Part shown: in pieces, positions 8,974 to 17,191 of the stretch
Layout of the letters: every line of letters starts with the position of its first letter
Numbering within the stretch: the stretch's first letter is position 1
Origin: Roseovarius sp. MMSF_3281
GTDB taxonomy: Bacteria > Pseudomonadota > Alphaproteobacteria > Rhodobacterales > Rhodobacteraceae
DNA: 49,331 nt
NCBI RefSeq assembly: GCF_030733685.1
Contig: NZ_JASHIM010000026.1
Location: 1-49,331 of the forward strand
Direction of reading: 5' to 3'
Translations under genes and position numbers: made by a program
The notes under the pieces: model-generated
What the model was told of the DNA's origin: nothing
The model's input: only the letters and a program-made list of their open reading frames with translations
Database searches by the model: none

Positions 8974-9638
8974 TCACGCTTCACCACGTTCCGCAAAGCC
9001 GCTCGATGAGAGTGCTTTGGCTGTTGCATGAATTGGAGGTCGACTTCCAGGTCGTGGAACATGCCTTTGACAAGAGTTTGCGCCAGCCGGAGTTCCTGAC
9101 GCTGTCGCCCGCGGGGCGGGTGCCGGCGCTGGAGATCGAGGGCGAGCGGATGTTCGAGTCGGGCGCCATGATCGAATACCTTTGCGAGCGTTTCCCCGAG
9201 CGGGGCCTTGGCCGGGCGCCGGGAGATATGGACCGGATGGCCTGGTTGGTTTGGGTGCATTTTGCCGAGACGGTGAGTCAGCACGTCGCGGCGCTGACGC
9301 AGCAGCATATCATGCTTTATGAAGATGCCATGCGCAGCCCGATCATCATGAAACTTGAGGCGTCGCGCCTGCGAAAATGTTACGAGGCGATCGAGGCGCG
9401 GTTGTCGACGCCGGTGGAAAACCGCGATTACCTTTTGACCAGCGGTTTTTCGGCCTGTGACATCGCGGTGGGGCAGGCCGTTTACATGGCCAAGCGTTTT
9501 GCACCGCTGGAGGGCTTTGCGGAGGTGCAAGCGTGGTACGAGCGGATCACCGAGCGCGAGACATTCGCCAAGTGCTGGCCGGGGCCGGAAAGCGCGTTGA
9601 TTTACGAACAGGAATTTTATGAGGTTTGGGATGGCTGA
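8970..9638 (+). CDS. glutathione S-transferase family protein
   Basis: A 222-aa GST-fold protein. The N-terminal thioredoxin-like domain begins ITLHHVPQSRSMRVLWLLHE (likely catalytic serine in the PQSRS loop) and contains the cis-proline/gamma-glutamyl site GRVPALEIEG and the FESGAMIEYLCERF helix. The all-helical C-terminal domain follows from about residue 90. Start ATGA overlaps the mccA stop, and the stop overlaps the HMG-CoA lyase start, indicating tight translational coupling within the liu operon. A role in leucine breakdown is not established; scavenging of reactive acyl or enone intermediates is a guess from position only. Confidence 0.85.
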   Translation: MITLHHVPQSRSMRVLWLLHELEVDFQVVEHAFDKSLRQPEFLTLSPAGRVPALEIEGERMFESGAMIEYLCERFPERGLGRAPGDMDRMAWLVWVHFAETVSQHVAALTQQHIMLYEDAMRSPIIMKLEASRLRKCYEAIEARLSTPVENRDYLLTSGFSACDIAVGQAVYMAKRFAPLEGFAEVQAWYERITERETFAKCWPGPESALIYEQEFYEVWDG

Positions 9639-10494
9639 GCGGGTTGAGATATTCGAAGTCGGTCCGCGCGATGGGCTGCAAAACGAGGCGCGGCAGATTC
9701 CCACGGCGGAAAAGATCGCCTTGGTGGATTGCCTGAGCGGCGCGGGGTTTTCACGCATTGAAGTGGCGAGTTTCGTCAGCCCCAAATGGGTGCCGCAGAT
9801 GGCCGATAGCGCCGAGGTATTGGCCGGGATCATCCGGGCGCCGGGGGTCTCTTACGCGGCCTTGACGCCGAATATGCGTGGCTTTGACGGGGCAAGGGCG
9901 GCCAAGGCCGACGAGGTGGCGATTTTCGGGTCGGCCTCGGAAGGGTTTTCACGCGCCAATATCAACGCGACGATCGAGGAAAGCCTTGAGCGGTTCGCGC
10001 CGGTTGCCGAGGCCGCGAAGGCGGCGGGGATTCCGGTGCGCGGCTATGTCTCCTGCGTGACGGATTGCCCTTATGACGGCGAGGTCGCGCCCGAGGCCGT
10101 GGCGCGGGTGGCCGGGGCGCTTTTCGAAATGGGCTGTTACGAGGTGAGCCTTGGCGACACCGTCGGCCAGGGACACCCCGAGCGCGTGGACGCGATGCTT
10201 GGTGCGGTTCTGGAGGTCATGCCGGCGCAGCGTTTGGCCGGGCATTTTCACGACACGGCAGGCCGGGCGCTGGACAATATCGAGGCGTCGCTGGCGCGGG
10301 GCCTGCGGGTGTTTGATGCGGCGGTCGGCGGTTTGGGCGGGTGCCCCTATGCGCCGGGGGCCGCGGGCAACGTGGCCACCGAGGCGGTGCATGACCGGCT
10401 GATCGCGCTGGGCTATGAGACCGGGCTTGACCGGGATGTATTGGAAAAGGCGGCGGATAAGGCGCGGGCCATGCGGGCCGAGGGAGAGGCGTGA
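9631..10494 (+). CDS. mvaB: hydroxymethylglutaryl-CoA lyase
   Basis: Cleaves 3-hydroxy-3-methylglutaryl-CoA to acetyl-CoA and acetoacetate, the last step of the pathway. The 287-aa TIM-barrel protein has all recognised catalytic features: EVGPRDGLQNE with R13/D14, the metal pair HFH at H205 and H207, and the flexible-loop cysteine C238 in GGLGGCPYAPGA. The ATG at 9631 lies inside the end of the GST gene; an in-frame ATG 12 bp upstream is less well placed. The stop overlaps the ATG of the next gene (TGATG). Confidence 0.95.
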   Translation: MAERVEIFEVGPRDGLQNEARQIPTAEKIALVDCLSGAGFSRIEVASFVSPKWVPQMADSAEVLAGIIRAPGVSYAALTPNMRGFDGARAAKADEVAIFGSASEGFSRANINATIEESLERFAPVAEAAKAAGIPVRGYVSCVTDCPYDGEVAPEAVARVAGALFEMGCYEVSLGDTVGQGHPERVDAMLGAVLEVMPAQRLAGHFHDTAGRALDNIEASLARGLRVFDAAVGGLGGCPYAPGAAGNVATEAVHDRLIALGYETGLDRDVLEKAADKARAMRAEGEA

Positions 10495-11276
10495 TGTACG
10501 AGACAATCAGGATTGAGCGCGATGCGCGGGGTGTGGCCACGCTTTGGCTTGCGCGGTCGGAAAAGCATAATGCCATGTCGGCGCAGATGATCGCGGAGTT
10601 GCATGCGGCCGCGAAGGAGCTGGGCGCGGACGATACCGTGCGCGTGGTCGTACTGGCGGCCGAGGGCAAAACCTTCTGCGCCGGGGGCGATCTGGGCTGG
10701 ATGCGCGAGCAGTTCGAGGCGGACCCCGCGGTACGGTCGACCGAGGCGGCAAAACTGGCGCATATGTTGCAGGCGCTTAATACCATGCCCAAGCCCTTGA
10801 TTGGCCGTTTGCACGGCAATGCCTTTGGTGGTGGTGTCGGGTTGGCCAGTGTTTGCGATGTGGCGGTTGGGGCCGATGCGATCCTGATGGGGTTGACCGA
10901 AACGCGGTTGGGCCTGATCCCGGCGACCATCGGACCTTATGTTTGTGCACGTATGGGAGAGGCCAAGGCGCGGCGGGTCTTCATGTCGGGTCGTCGCTTC
11001 GATGCGCAGGAGGCGGTGGAGCTGGGCCTGTTGGCGCGGGCCGTGCCCACCGAGGCGCTGGACGACGCGGTTGAAGCCGAGGTTGCGCCTTACATGGACT
11101 GTGCCCCCGGCGCGGTGGCGCGGGCCAAGGCGCTTTTGCGGCACATGGGGCCGCAGATCGACGAGGAATTGATCGCCCATACGGTGGCAGAATTGGCCCG
11201 TTGCTGGGAGGGCGATGAGGCGCCAGAGGGAATCGGCGCCTTTTTCGACAAACGCAAGCCAGCGTGGATCCGTTAA
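10494..11276 (+). CDS. liuC: enoyl-CoA hydratase, probable 3-methylglutaconyl-CoA hydratase
   Basis: A 260-aa crotonase-family enzyme. The oxyanion-hole segments FCAGGDLGWM (about residues 59-68) and GNAFGGGVGLASVCD are intact. The acid/base region LTETRLGLIPATI has a glutamate where hydratases carry one, and IPATI is typical of AUH/LiuC proteins. Position last in the cluster after mvaB makes hydration of 3-methylglutaconyl-CoA to HMG-CoA the expected reaction. A GTG lies immediately before the ATG; the ATG at 10494, overlapping the mvaB stop, is preferred with GGGAGAGG upstream. It is the last liu gene; 269 bp follow before nuoA. Confidence 0.88.
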   Translation: MYETIRIERDARGVATLWLARSEKHNAMSAQMIAELHAAAKELGADDTVRVVVLAAEGKTFCAGGDLGWMREQFEADPAVRSTEAAKLAHMLQALNTMPKPLIGRLHGNAFGGGVGLASVCDVAVGADAILMGLTETRLGLIPATIGPYVCARMGEAKARRVFMSGRRFDAQEAVELGLLARAVPTEALDDAVEAEVAPYMDCAPGAVARAKALLRHMGPQIDEELIAHTVAELARCWEGDEAPEGIGAFFDKRKPAWIR

Positions 11277-11314
11277 TCCGATACGAATTCGGGGGATGAC
11301 AGGCCGGGGAATCG

Positions 11315-11328
11315 TCCTAATATTAGGA
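11315..11328. promoter_or_regulatory. 14-bp AT-rich perfect palindrome
   Basis: TCCTAATATTAGGA is a perfect dyad in a GC-rich genome, flanked by direct ATCGT repeats and located 39 bp after the liuC stop. It has the form of a repressor operator. No regulator family is assigned. Confidence 0.35.
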
Positions 11329-11388
11329 TCGTGACAGACGTGTCCACGGTTGAGGGGCGGGTGAATTGCCCTTTGGAGTGCCGCAATC

Positions 11389-11414
11389 TGTATACAAGTG
11401 CATACATTGTGCAT
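11389..11414. promoter_or_regulatory. TGTATACA palindrome with TGCATACATTGTGCA dyad
   Basis: TGTATACA (11389-11396) is a perfect 8-bp palindrome followed three bases later by TGCATACATTGTGCA (11399-11413), a second interrupted dyad. TGTATACA-like dyads are common operators of GntR-family regulators. It lies about 40 bp upstream of the candidate nuo -35 box. Confidence 0.3.
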
Positions 11415-11454
11415 TAATCCACCCCTTCACGTCTTTGAATGTGTTTGCCGTTGG

Positions 11455-11483
11455 TTGACCCCACCGGGGGGCAGGGGTAAACC
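11455..11483 (+). promoter_or_regulatory. candidate nuo operon promoter
   Basis: TTGACC at 11455-11460, a 17-bp spacer and TAAACC at 11478-11483 form the best sigma70-like pair in the spacer before nuoA. The -10 is weak. The predicted leader to the GTG at 11546 would be about 55 nt. Confidence 0.3.
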
Positions 11484-11545
11484 GTGGAACGTGAACGCAG
11501 CCATTTTGATGTGCGCCAAGCCGCGTGCATGGAAGGAGCCACCCC

Positions 11546-11911
11546 GTGGAAGAGATGCTGAGGGAATACCTTCCCATCCTTGTCCTCTTGGCGATTGCCA
11601 TCGGACTGGGCCTTGTTCTTATTCTGGCCGCCGTTGTGTTGGCCGTTCGTCACCCGGACCCCGAGAAGCTGAGTGCCTATGAATGCGGGTTCAACGCGTT
11701 CGATGACGCACGGATGAAATTCGACGTGCGATTCTACCTCGTGTCGATCCTGTTCATCATCTTTGACCTTGAGATTGCCATGCTCTTTCCTTGGGCCGTG
11801 GCGTTCAAGGATGTCTCGATGGTGGGCTTTTGGTCGATGATGGTGTTCCTGGGCGTGCTGACGGCAGGCTTTGCCTATGAGTGGAAGAAAGGGGCGATGG
11901 AATGGGAGTAG
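11546..11911 (+). CDS. nuoA: NADH-quinone oxidoreductase subunit A
   Basis: A membrane subunit of complex I, 121 aa with three predicted transmembrane helices (about 7-30, 63-85, 91-112). The conserved loop [22 protein letters not shown] carries the invariant YECG cysteine and DxR/KFDVRFYL motif of NuoA/ND3. The GTG at 11546 is chosen over an upstream ATG because AAGGAG lies at 11533-11538 with good spacing. It opens the nuo operon and overlaps nuoB by 10 bp. Confidence 0.93.
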   Translation: MEEMLREYLPILVLLAIAIGLGLVLILAAVVLAVRHPDPEKLSAYECGFNAFDDARMKFDVRFYLVSILFIIFDLEIAMLFPWAVAFKDVSMVGFWSMMVFLGVLTAGFAYEWKKGAMEWE

Positions 11912-12435
11912 CGACCGGACTGAATACCGCGGACGGTGATCGTGAACATGCCACGCAGGCCCTGAATCGCGAGTTGCAGGACAAGGGATTCCTTGTCACG
12001 TCGACCGAGGACATCATCAACTGGGCCCGGACGGGCAGCCTGCACTGGATGACCTTTGGCCTGGCCTGTTGTGCGGTCGAGATGATGCATACCTCGATGC
12101 CGCGCTATGACCTTGAGCGGTACGGCACCGCGCCGCGCGCCAGCCCGCGCCAGTCGGACCTGATGATCGTGGCGGGTACGCTGACCAACAAGATGGCCCC
12201 GGCACTGCGCAAGGTTTACGACCAGATGCCCGAGCCGCGTTACGTGATCTCGATGGGGTCCTGTGCCAATGGCGGTGGCTATTACCACTATAGCTATAGT
12301 GTTGTGCGCGGCTGTGACCGGGTCGTGCCGGTGGACATTTACGTGCCCGGCTGCCCCCCGACCGCCGAAGCGCTTGTTTACGGCGTTATGCAATTGCAGC
12401 GGAAAATTCGCCGGACGGGAACGATCGTGCGCTAA
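11902..12435 (+). CDS. nuoB: NADH-quinone oxidoreductase subunit B
   Basis: A 177-aa peripheral-arm subunit that binds cluster N2, the last iron-sulfur centre before quinone. Four ligand cysteines are visible: adjacent C56-C57 in GLACCAVE, C121 in SMGSCANGG and C151 in VPGCPPTAE. The N-terminal 30 residues are variable. The ATG at 11902, within the end of nuoA, gives the normal family length. Confidence 0.95.
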   Translation: MGVATGLNTADGDREHATQALNRELQDKGFLVTSTEDIINWARTGSLHWMTFGLACCAVEMMHTSMPRYDLERYGTAPRASPRQSDLMIVAGTLTNKMAPALRKVYDQMPEPRYVISMGSCANGGGYYHYSYSVVRGCDRVVPVDIYVPGCPPTAEALVYGVMQLQRKIRRTGTIVR

Positions 12436-12489
12436 GGCGCGCCAATTTTGCGGCGCGCCGAAGCATGGGCGCGCGAAAGGACGATAGAG

Positions 12490-13098
12490 ATGAGCAACGC
12501 ACTTAAGGAACTGGGTGCCCATATCGAGGCGAAGCGGCCCGATTGTGTGCTGTCTTGGGATGTGACCCATGGCGAATTGAACGTGCATGTGGCGCTGCCT
12601 AATATCGTGGGCTTGGTGGAGTTCCTGAAAACGGACTCGACCTGCCGGTTCACAACGCTGGTGGATATTACCGGGGTGGATTACCCCGAACGCGCCAAGC
12701 GTTTTGACGTGGTCTATCATTTCCTGAGCATGTACCAGAACCAGCGCATCCGCCTGCGGGTGGCCTGCCGCGAGGAAGACATGGTGCCCTCGATCACGGG
12801 TCTTCATCCCAGTGCCAACTGGTTCGAGCGGGAAGTGTTCGACATGTTCGGCATCCTGTTCACCGGGCACCCCGATTTGCGCCGCATCCTGACCGACTAT
12901 GGCTTCCGGGGCTATCCGCTGCGCAAGGATTTCCCGACCACGGGCTATACCGAGGTGCGTTACGACGAGGTGCAAAAGCGGGTGGTCTATGAACCCGTGA
13001 GCCTTGTGCAGGAGTATCGGCAGTTTGATTTCATGAGCCCGTGGGAGGGTGCCGAATACATCCTTCCGGGCGATGAGAAGACCGAGGAGGCGAAGTAA
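12490..13098 (+). CDS. nuoC: NADH-quinone oxidoreductase subunit C
   Basis: A 202-aa subunit of the 30-kDa family in the hydrophilic connecting module of complex I, next to NuoD. The signature region [17 protein letters not shown] and [23 protein letters not shown] is intact. C and D are separate genes here, unlike the fused NuoCD of E. coli. The ATG at 12490 follows AAAGGA at 12476-12481. Its stop overlaps the ATG of a small unlisted-size membrane protein gene rather than nuoD. Confidence 0.95.
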   Translation: MSNALKELGAHIEAKRPDCVLSWDVTHGELNVHVALPNIVGLVEFLKTDSTCRFTTLVDITGVDYPERAKRFDVVYHFLSMYQNQRIRLRVACREEDMVPSITGLHPSANWFEREVFDMFGILFTGHPDLRRILTDYGFRGYPLRKDFPTTGYTEVRYDEVQKRVVYEPVSLVQEYRQFDFMSPWEGAEYILPGDEKTEEAK

Positions 13099-13277
13099 TG
13101 GGCGGTTTGTTATTTGTCATTGTCATGGCTGTACTGCTGGTCATCCCGTTTTGGCGGCTTTTGCCGAAGTTCGGTATTCCGAATTGGGTCGCGCTTGCGG
13201 CGATTATTCCGCTTGGGGCGCTTGTCCTGCTATGGGTCATGGCGTTTCGTGACAAGATCGGCGGAGGTCACGCATGA
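13098..13277 (+). CDS. 59-aa two-helix membrane protein between nuoC and nuoD
   Basis: A short gene starting at the ATG that overlaps the nuoC stop (TAATG) and ending at a TGA that overlaps the nuoD start (ATGA). The 59-residue product has two strong hydrophobic helices (about 2-19 and 29-50) joined by a [12 protein letters not shown] turn, and a short charged tail RDKIGGGHA. The seamless double overlap and absence of stops support a real translated gene coupled to nuoC and nuoD. No family is recognised; a small accessory or assembly factor of complex I is an inference from position. Confidence 0.7.
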   Translation: MGGLLFVIVMAVLLVIPFWRLLPKFGIPNWVALAAIIPLGALVLLWVMAFRDKIGGGHA

Positions 13278-14494
13278 TGGACGGCTCCAAATTCGATGAT
13301 GCCCTGACGGGCGAACAGCAAATCCGTAATTTTAACATCAATTTCGGGCCGCAGCACCCGGCGGCGCACGGCGTGTTGCGCCTTGTGCTTGAGCTGGACG
13401 GCGAGATTGTCGAGCGGTGCGACCCGCATATCGGCCTGTTGCACCGCGGCACCGAGAAATTGATGGAAAGCCGCACCTACCTGCAGAACCTGCCTTATTT
13501 CGACCGGCTGGACTACGTGGCGCCGATGAACCAGGAACATGCCTGGTGTCTGGCCATTGAAAAGCTGACCGGGGTCGAGGTGCCGCGCCGCGCCAGCCTG
13601 ATCCGGGTGCTTTATTCCGAGATTGGCCGTATCCTGAACCATCTGCTGAACGTGACAACGCAGGCGATGGACGTGGGCGCGCTGACCCCGCCGCTTTGGG
13701 GCTTTGAAGAGCGCGAAAAGCTGATGGTGTTCTACGAGCGGGCCTGTGGCGCGCGCCTGCACGCGGCTTATTTCCGTCCCGGCGGCGTGCACCAAGACCT
13801 GCCGCCCGAATTGCTGGACGATATCGAGGAATGGGCAAAGGATTTCCCCCGCGTTCTGGATGATATCGACGGGCTTTTGACGGAAAACCGGATTTTCAAG
13901 CAGCGTAACTGCGACATCGGCGTGGTGAACGAGCAGGATATTCAGGAATGGGGCTTTTCGGGCGTCATGGTACGCGGCAGCGGCATGGCGTGGGATTTGC
14001 GCCGCGCCCAGCCCTATGAATGCTATGACGAGTTCGAGTTCCAGATTCCGGTAGGCAAGAACGGCGATTGCTATGATCGTTACCTGTGCCGGATGGAGGA
14101 AATGCGCCAATCGCTGCACATCATCCATCAGGCAATTGAAAAGCTGCGTGCGCCCGAGGGGCAGGGCGATATCCTGTCCCGTGGCAAGGTGACGCCGCCG
14201 AAACGCGGTGAGATGAAGCGCTCGATGGAGGCACTGATCCATCACTTCAAGCTTTATACTGAAGGCTTCCACGTTCCCGAAGGCGAGGTTTATGCCGCCG
14301 TCGAGGCCCCCAAGGGCGAGTTCGGGGTATACTTGGTGGCCGATGGCACCAACCGGCCTTATCGCGCCAAGCTGCGGGCGCCGGGGTTCTTGCATCTTCA
14401 GGCGATGGATTACGTGGCCGGCGGGCACCAGTTGGCCGATGTGGCGGCGATTATCGGAACCATGGATGTTGTCTTTGGGGAGATTGACCGGTGA
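13274..14494 (+). CDS. nuoD: NADH-quinone oxidoreductase subunit D
   Basis: A 406-aa 49-kDa-family subunit forming, with NuoB, the quinone-binding pocket. The N-terminal loop [14 protein letters not shown] contains the conserved histidines near quinone. [31 protein letters not shown], the RDxxP-type regions derived from [NiFe] hydrogenases, and the C-terminal [24 protein letters not shown] are all family hallmarks. Two consecutive ATGs (13274, 13277) are possible starts. The stop overlaps the GTG of the following lipoprotein gene. Confidence 0.96.
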   Translation: MMDGSKFDDALTGEQQIRNFNINFGPQHPAAHGVLRLVLELDGEIVERCDPHIGLLHRGTEKLMESRTYLQNLPYFDRLDYVAPMNQEHAWCLAIEKLTGVEVPRRASLIRVLYSEIGRILNHLLNVTTQAMDVGALTPPLWGFEEREKLMVFYERACGARLHAAYFRPGGVHQDLPPELLDDIEEWAKDFPRVLDDIDGLLTENRIFKQRNCDIGVVNEQDIQEWGFSGVMVRGSGMAWDLRRAQPYECYDEFEFQIPVGKNGDCYDRYLCRMEEMRQSLHIIHQAIEKLRAPEGQGDILSRGKVTPPKRGEMKRSMEALIHHFKLYTEGFHVPEGEVYAAVEAPKGEFGVYLVADGTNRPYRAKLRAPGFLHLQAMDYVAGGHQLADVAAIIGTMDVVFGEIDR

Positions 14495-14778
14495 AGAAAG
14501 TTCTTGTTCCTGCCTTGGCCGGTTTGGGCCTGCTGACGCTTGCCGCTTGTGATATTCCGCCCGAAGGCACCACGCCCGAGAATATCGCCGAGTACGAGAT
14601 TGCCGTGGCCAGCATCGGCTGTGAACTGGTGGGCGAATCCGATTATTTGCCGGTTGAGTTTCAGGCGGGCCTGACCCGTGAGCAATCGACCGCGATCACC
14701 TCTTACATGCTGACCACTGGCAAGGCCGAACGCCTGCCGGACAGCGGCGTCAAATTGACCACAGGAGCCTGTGCTTAA
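14491..14778 (+). CDS. small lipoprotein between nuoD and nuoE
   Basis: A 95-aa protein starting at the GTG that overlaps the nuoD stop by 4 bp. The N-terminus [20 protein letters not shown] is a lipoprotein signal with lipobox LAAC (Cys20). The mature part is acidic, with two more cysteines, one in IGCELVG and one three residues from the end (GACA). It would be anchored on the periplasmic side. No family is recognised. It lies in a complex I operon whose neighbouring subunits are cytoplasmic, so its role is unclear. Confidence 0.8.
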   Translation: MKKVLVPALAGLGLLTLAACDIPPEGTTPENIAEYEIAVASIGCELVGESDYLPVEFQAGLTREQSTAITSYMLTTGKAERLPDSGVKLTTGACA

Positions 14779-14780
14779 GA

Positions 14781-15992
14781 ATGCTGAGACGTCTCCATCA
14801 CGAGCAGCCCGAAAGCTTTGCCTTTACCCAAGCCAACCAGGCATGGGCCGAGGCGCAGATTGCCAAGTACCCCGAGGGCCGCGAGGCCAGCGCGATTATC
14901 CCGTTGCTGTGGCGCGCGCAGGAGCAAGAGGGGTGGCTAAGCCGTCCGGCGATCGAAGCGGTGGCCGATATGCTGGGCCTTGCCTATATCCGCGCGCTTG
15001 AAGTGGCATCGTTCTATTTCATGTTCCAGCTTCAGCCGGTTGGCAGCGTGGCGCATATCCAGATTTGCGGCACCACGTCCTGCATGATCTGCGGCGCCGA
15101 GGATTTGGTCGGTGTCTGCAAGGAAAAGATTGCCGCGAACCCGCACGAGGTGTCCGCCGACGGCAAGTTCAGCTGGGAAGAGGTGGAATGCCTCGGGGCC
15201 TGTGCCAATGCGCCGATGGCGCAGATCGGCAAGGACTATTACGAAGATCTGACCGCCGCGCGGTTGGGCGAGATCCTGGATGAATTGGCGGCGGGCAAGG
15301 TGCCCACCCCGGGGCCGCAGAACGGGCGCTATGCGTCGGAGCCGAAGACGGGTCTGACCGCGTTGACCGATTTTGACAGCGGCAAGGCGCAATACAATGC
15401 CAGCGTGACACTGGCCTCCGAGATTGGCGATACCGTAAAGCGGATCGACGGCACCGAGGTGCCGCTTCTGGCGCCGTGGCGCGACAAGGGGGCGATGCAT
15501 CGCCCCGCCGATCCGGCGGTGAAAGTGCGCAAGACGCCTGCCGAGATCAAGACGGATGCGCCCAAGCCTGCCAAGAATGCCAAGGTGGACAAAACCGGCG
15601 TGAGCAAGGAAGAGGCGCAGGCCAAGACCAAGGCCAAGCCGACCGCGAAAGCCGCACCCGCGCCGGTGAAAAAACCGGCCGAGCCTGCGGTGGCGTCTGG
15701 CGAAGGCAAAAAACCCAGGACCATGAAGGCCCCGCGCAAGGCCGGGCCAGATGATCTGAAAATGATCAAGGGGGTTGGGCCGAAGCTTGAACAACTGCTT
15801 CATAATTTGGGTTTCTTCCATTTCGATCAAGTGGCGAAGTGGAGCGACGAGGAGGTGCAGTGGGTTGACCAGAACCTTGAAGGTTTCAAGGGCCGGGTCA
15901 GCCGCGACAACTGGGTCGAACAGGCAAAACTTCTGGCGGATGGCAAAGAGACTGAGTTCTCGGCCAAAGCCAAGAAAGGGGGCGTCTATTAA
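14781..15992 (+). CDS. nuoE: NADH-quinone oxidoreductase subunit E with C-terminal helix-hairpin-helix extension
   Basis: Residues 1 to about 175 are a normal 24-kDa NuoE with the [2Fe-2S] N1a ligands C96, C101, C137 and C141 and the segment [11 protein letters not shown]. The protein is 403 aa, more than twice the usual length. A Lys/Ala/Pro-rich disordered linker (about 180-320) leads to an 80-residue module (324-403) beginning [16 protein letters not shown], a helix-hairpin-helix related to the COG3743-type extensions seen on some alphaproteobacterial proteins. The next gene encodes a membrane protein ending in the same module, with 56 of 80 residues identical in my hand alignment. Starts at the ATG 3 bp after the lipoprotein stop. 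Confidence 0.95.
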   Translation: MLRRLHHEQPESFAFTQANQAWAEAQIAKYPEGREASAIIPLLWRAQEQEGWLSRPAIEAVADMLGLAYIRALEVASFYFMFQLQPVGSVAHIQICGTTSCMICGAEDLVGVCKEKIAANPHEVSADGKFSWEEVECLGACANAPMAQIGKDYYEDLTAARLGEILDELAAGKVPTPGPQNGRYASEPKTGLTALTDFDSGKAQYNASVTLASEIGDTVKRIDGTEVPLLAPWRDKGAMHRPADPAVKVRKTPAEIKTDAPKPAKNAKVDKTGVSKEEAQAKTKAKPTAKAAPAPVKKPAEPAVASGEGKKPRTMKAPRKAGPDDLKMIKGVGPKLEQLLHNLGFFHFDQVAKWSDEEVQWVDQNLEGFKGRVSRDNWVEQAKLLADGKETEFSAKAKKGGVY

Positions 15993-16026
15993 GGGCGCTG
16001 GTCTGAGATAACAGGGGGTACTTGTG

Positions 16027-16941
16027 ATGTCGAATACTGCTTCGTTTAGCCCATGCCGTATCGTGTGCTGGGGACTGGCCGCTTTGATCGGCCTGGTTTT
16101 GCTGTTGAGCATTTGGGATGGCGTCGGCTTTATTGCGGCGTTCATGGCAGCGGCGGCCTTGGCGGTATTCATCGGTCTTGTGGCAACGCGCCTGTTTTGT
16201 TCGGGCGGGAAGGCTTCGGTTGAGGGCACGGCCGAAAGCGCCAGCGAAACTGGTTCCGCCGGGGGCATGGCATCGGCGGTGGCCGAAAAGGCATCGGGCG
16301 CAGCAAGCGCGACAGCGGATGCCGCGAGGTCAGCTGCCAGCAGCGCGGGTGATATGGCCAAGGACGTGGCCGACAAGGGCAAGGATGCCGTTGCCGCGGT
16401 GAAGGACAAGGCAACCGATGCCGGGGAGTCGGCAAAGGATGCGGCCCAGGACGCTGTTGCAGGCGGCAAGGATCTTGCCGATGAGGCGAAAGCTGCGGCG
16501 GAAGACGCCGGGGACAAGGTGACATCCGGGACCCTTTTGCAGGGTGAAGAAGAACTGGCCAATCGCAAGGGCGAATGGGCCTACAACAAAGGCGGTGCTG
16601 AGACCGCAACGCCGGATTACGATGCCGATGGCGTTCGCGAAGGAAGCGATGAAGGCACGCGCCCCGAGGCGCTGTCGGGGCCGCGTGACGGGCAGGCGGA
16701 TGACCTTAAACAGATCAAGGGGGTCGGTCCGAAGCTTGAGAAGCTGTGCAACGAAAAGGGCTTTTATCACTTCGACCAGATCGCCGGTTGGGGCCCCGAT
16801 GAGGTGGCTTGGGTCGATGCAAACCTCAAGGGGTTCAAAGGCCGGGTGAGCCGCGACAACTGGGTCGAACAGGCCAAGATCCTTGCCAGTGGCGGGGAAA
16901 CCGAATTTTCCAAGCGCGTCGAAGGCGGCAGCGTTTACTAG
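16027..16941 (+). CDS. membrane-anchored protein with NuoE-like helix-hairpin-helix domain
   Basis: A 304-aa protein with two transmembrane helices near the N-terminus (about 12-30 and 32-55), then an Ala/Lys/Asp-rich region (about 65-180) made of irregular AxxAKDxA-type repeats resembling LEA or apolipoprotein-like amphipathic helices. A C-terminal module (225-304) begins [16 protein letters not shown] and is nearly the same as the NuoE tail. ATG 16027 is preferred over the GTG three bases earlier, with AGGGGGT upstream. Function unknown. Domain sharing with the neighbouring complex I subunit suggests that the two tails bind the same partner or each other. Confidence 0.85.
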   Translation: MSNTASFSPCRIVCWGLAALIGLVLLLSIWDGVGFIAAFMAAAALAVFIGLVATRLFCSGGKASVEGTAESASETGSAGGMASAVAEKASGAASATADAARSAASSAGDMAKDVADKGKDAVAAVKDKATDAGESAKDAAQDAVAGGKDLADEAKAAAEDAGDKVTSGTLLQGEEELANRKGEWAYNKGGAETATPDYDADGVREGSDEGTRPEALSGPRDGQADDLKQIKGVGPKLEKLCNEKGFYHFDQIAGWGPDEVAWVDANLKGFKGRVSRDNWVEQAKILASGGETEFSKRVEGGSVY

Positions 16942-16944
16942 GGA

Positions 16945-17184
16945 ATGCAAAAGACGATGAGCAACCGTTCGGACGAAATGCATCTGGCACGCAAGGGCCG
17001 CACCGTGGGTGTGGTGATTGCGATGACCATGTTGGTCTGGATGGGGGCGCAATGGCTGGGTGCTCAGATGGGATGGCCGGTGCGGTTTGTCTTTCTGTTC
17101 GATCTGGCTGCCATCGCCGCCCTGATCTGGGCGTTGGTGGTGACGTATCAAATCTGGCGCGCGCGCCAGGACAACCGAGGGTGA
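16945..17184 (+). CDS. DUF5337-like two-helix membrane protein
   Basis: A 79-aa protein with a basic N-terminus and two transmembrane helices (about 20-39 and 46-68), ending in a short charged tail RARQDNRG. Size, topology and place before nuoF match the DUF5337 family of Rhodobacteraceae, known to me only by its association with nuo operons. ATG 16945 lies 3 bp after the previous stop; ATG 16957 is an alternative start. Function unknown; an accessory or assembly role for complex I is inferred from context. Confidence 0.75.
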   Translation: MQKTMSNRSDEMHLARKGRTVGVVIAMTMLVWMGAQWLGAQMGWPVRFVFLFDLAAIAALIWALVVTYQIWRARQDNRG

Positions 17185-17191
17185 CAAGCGG

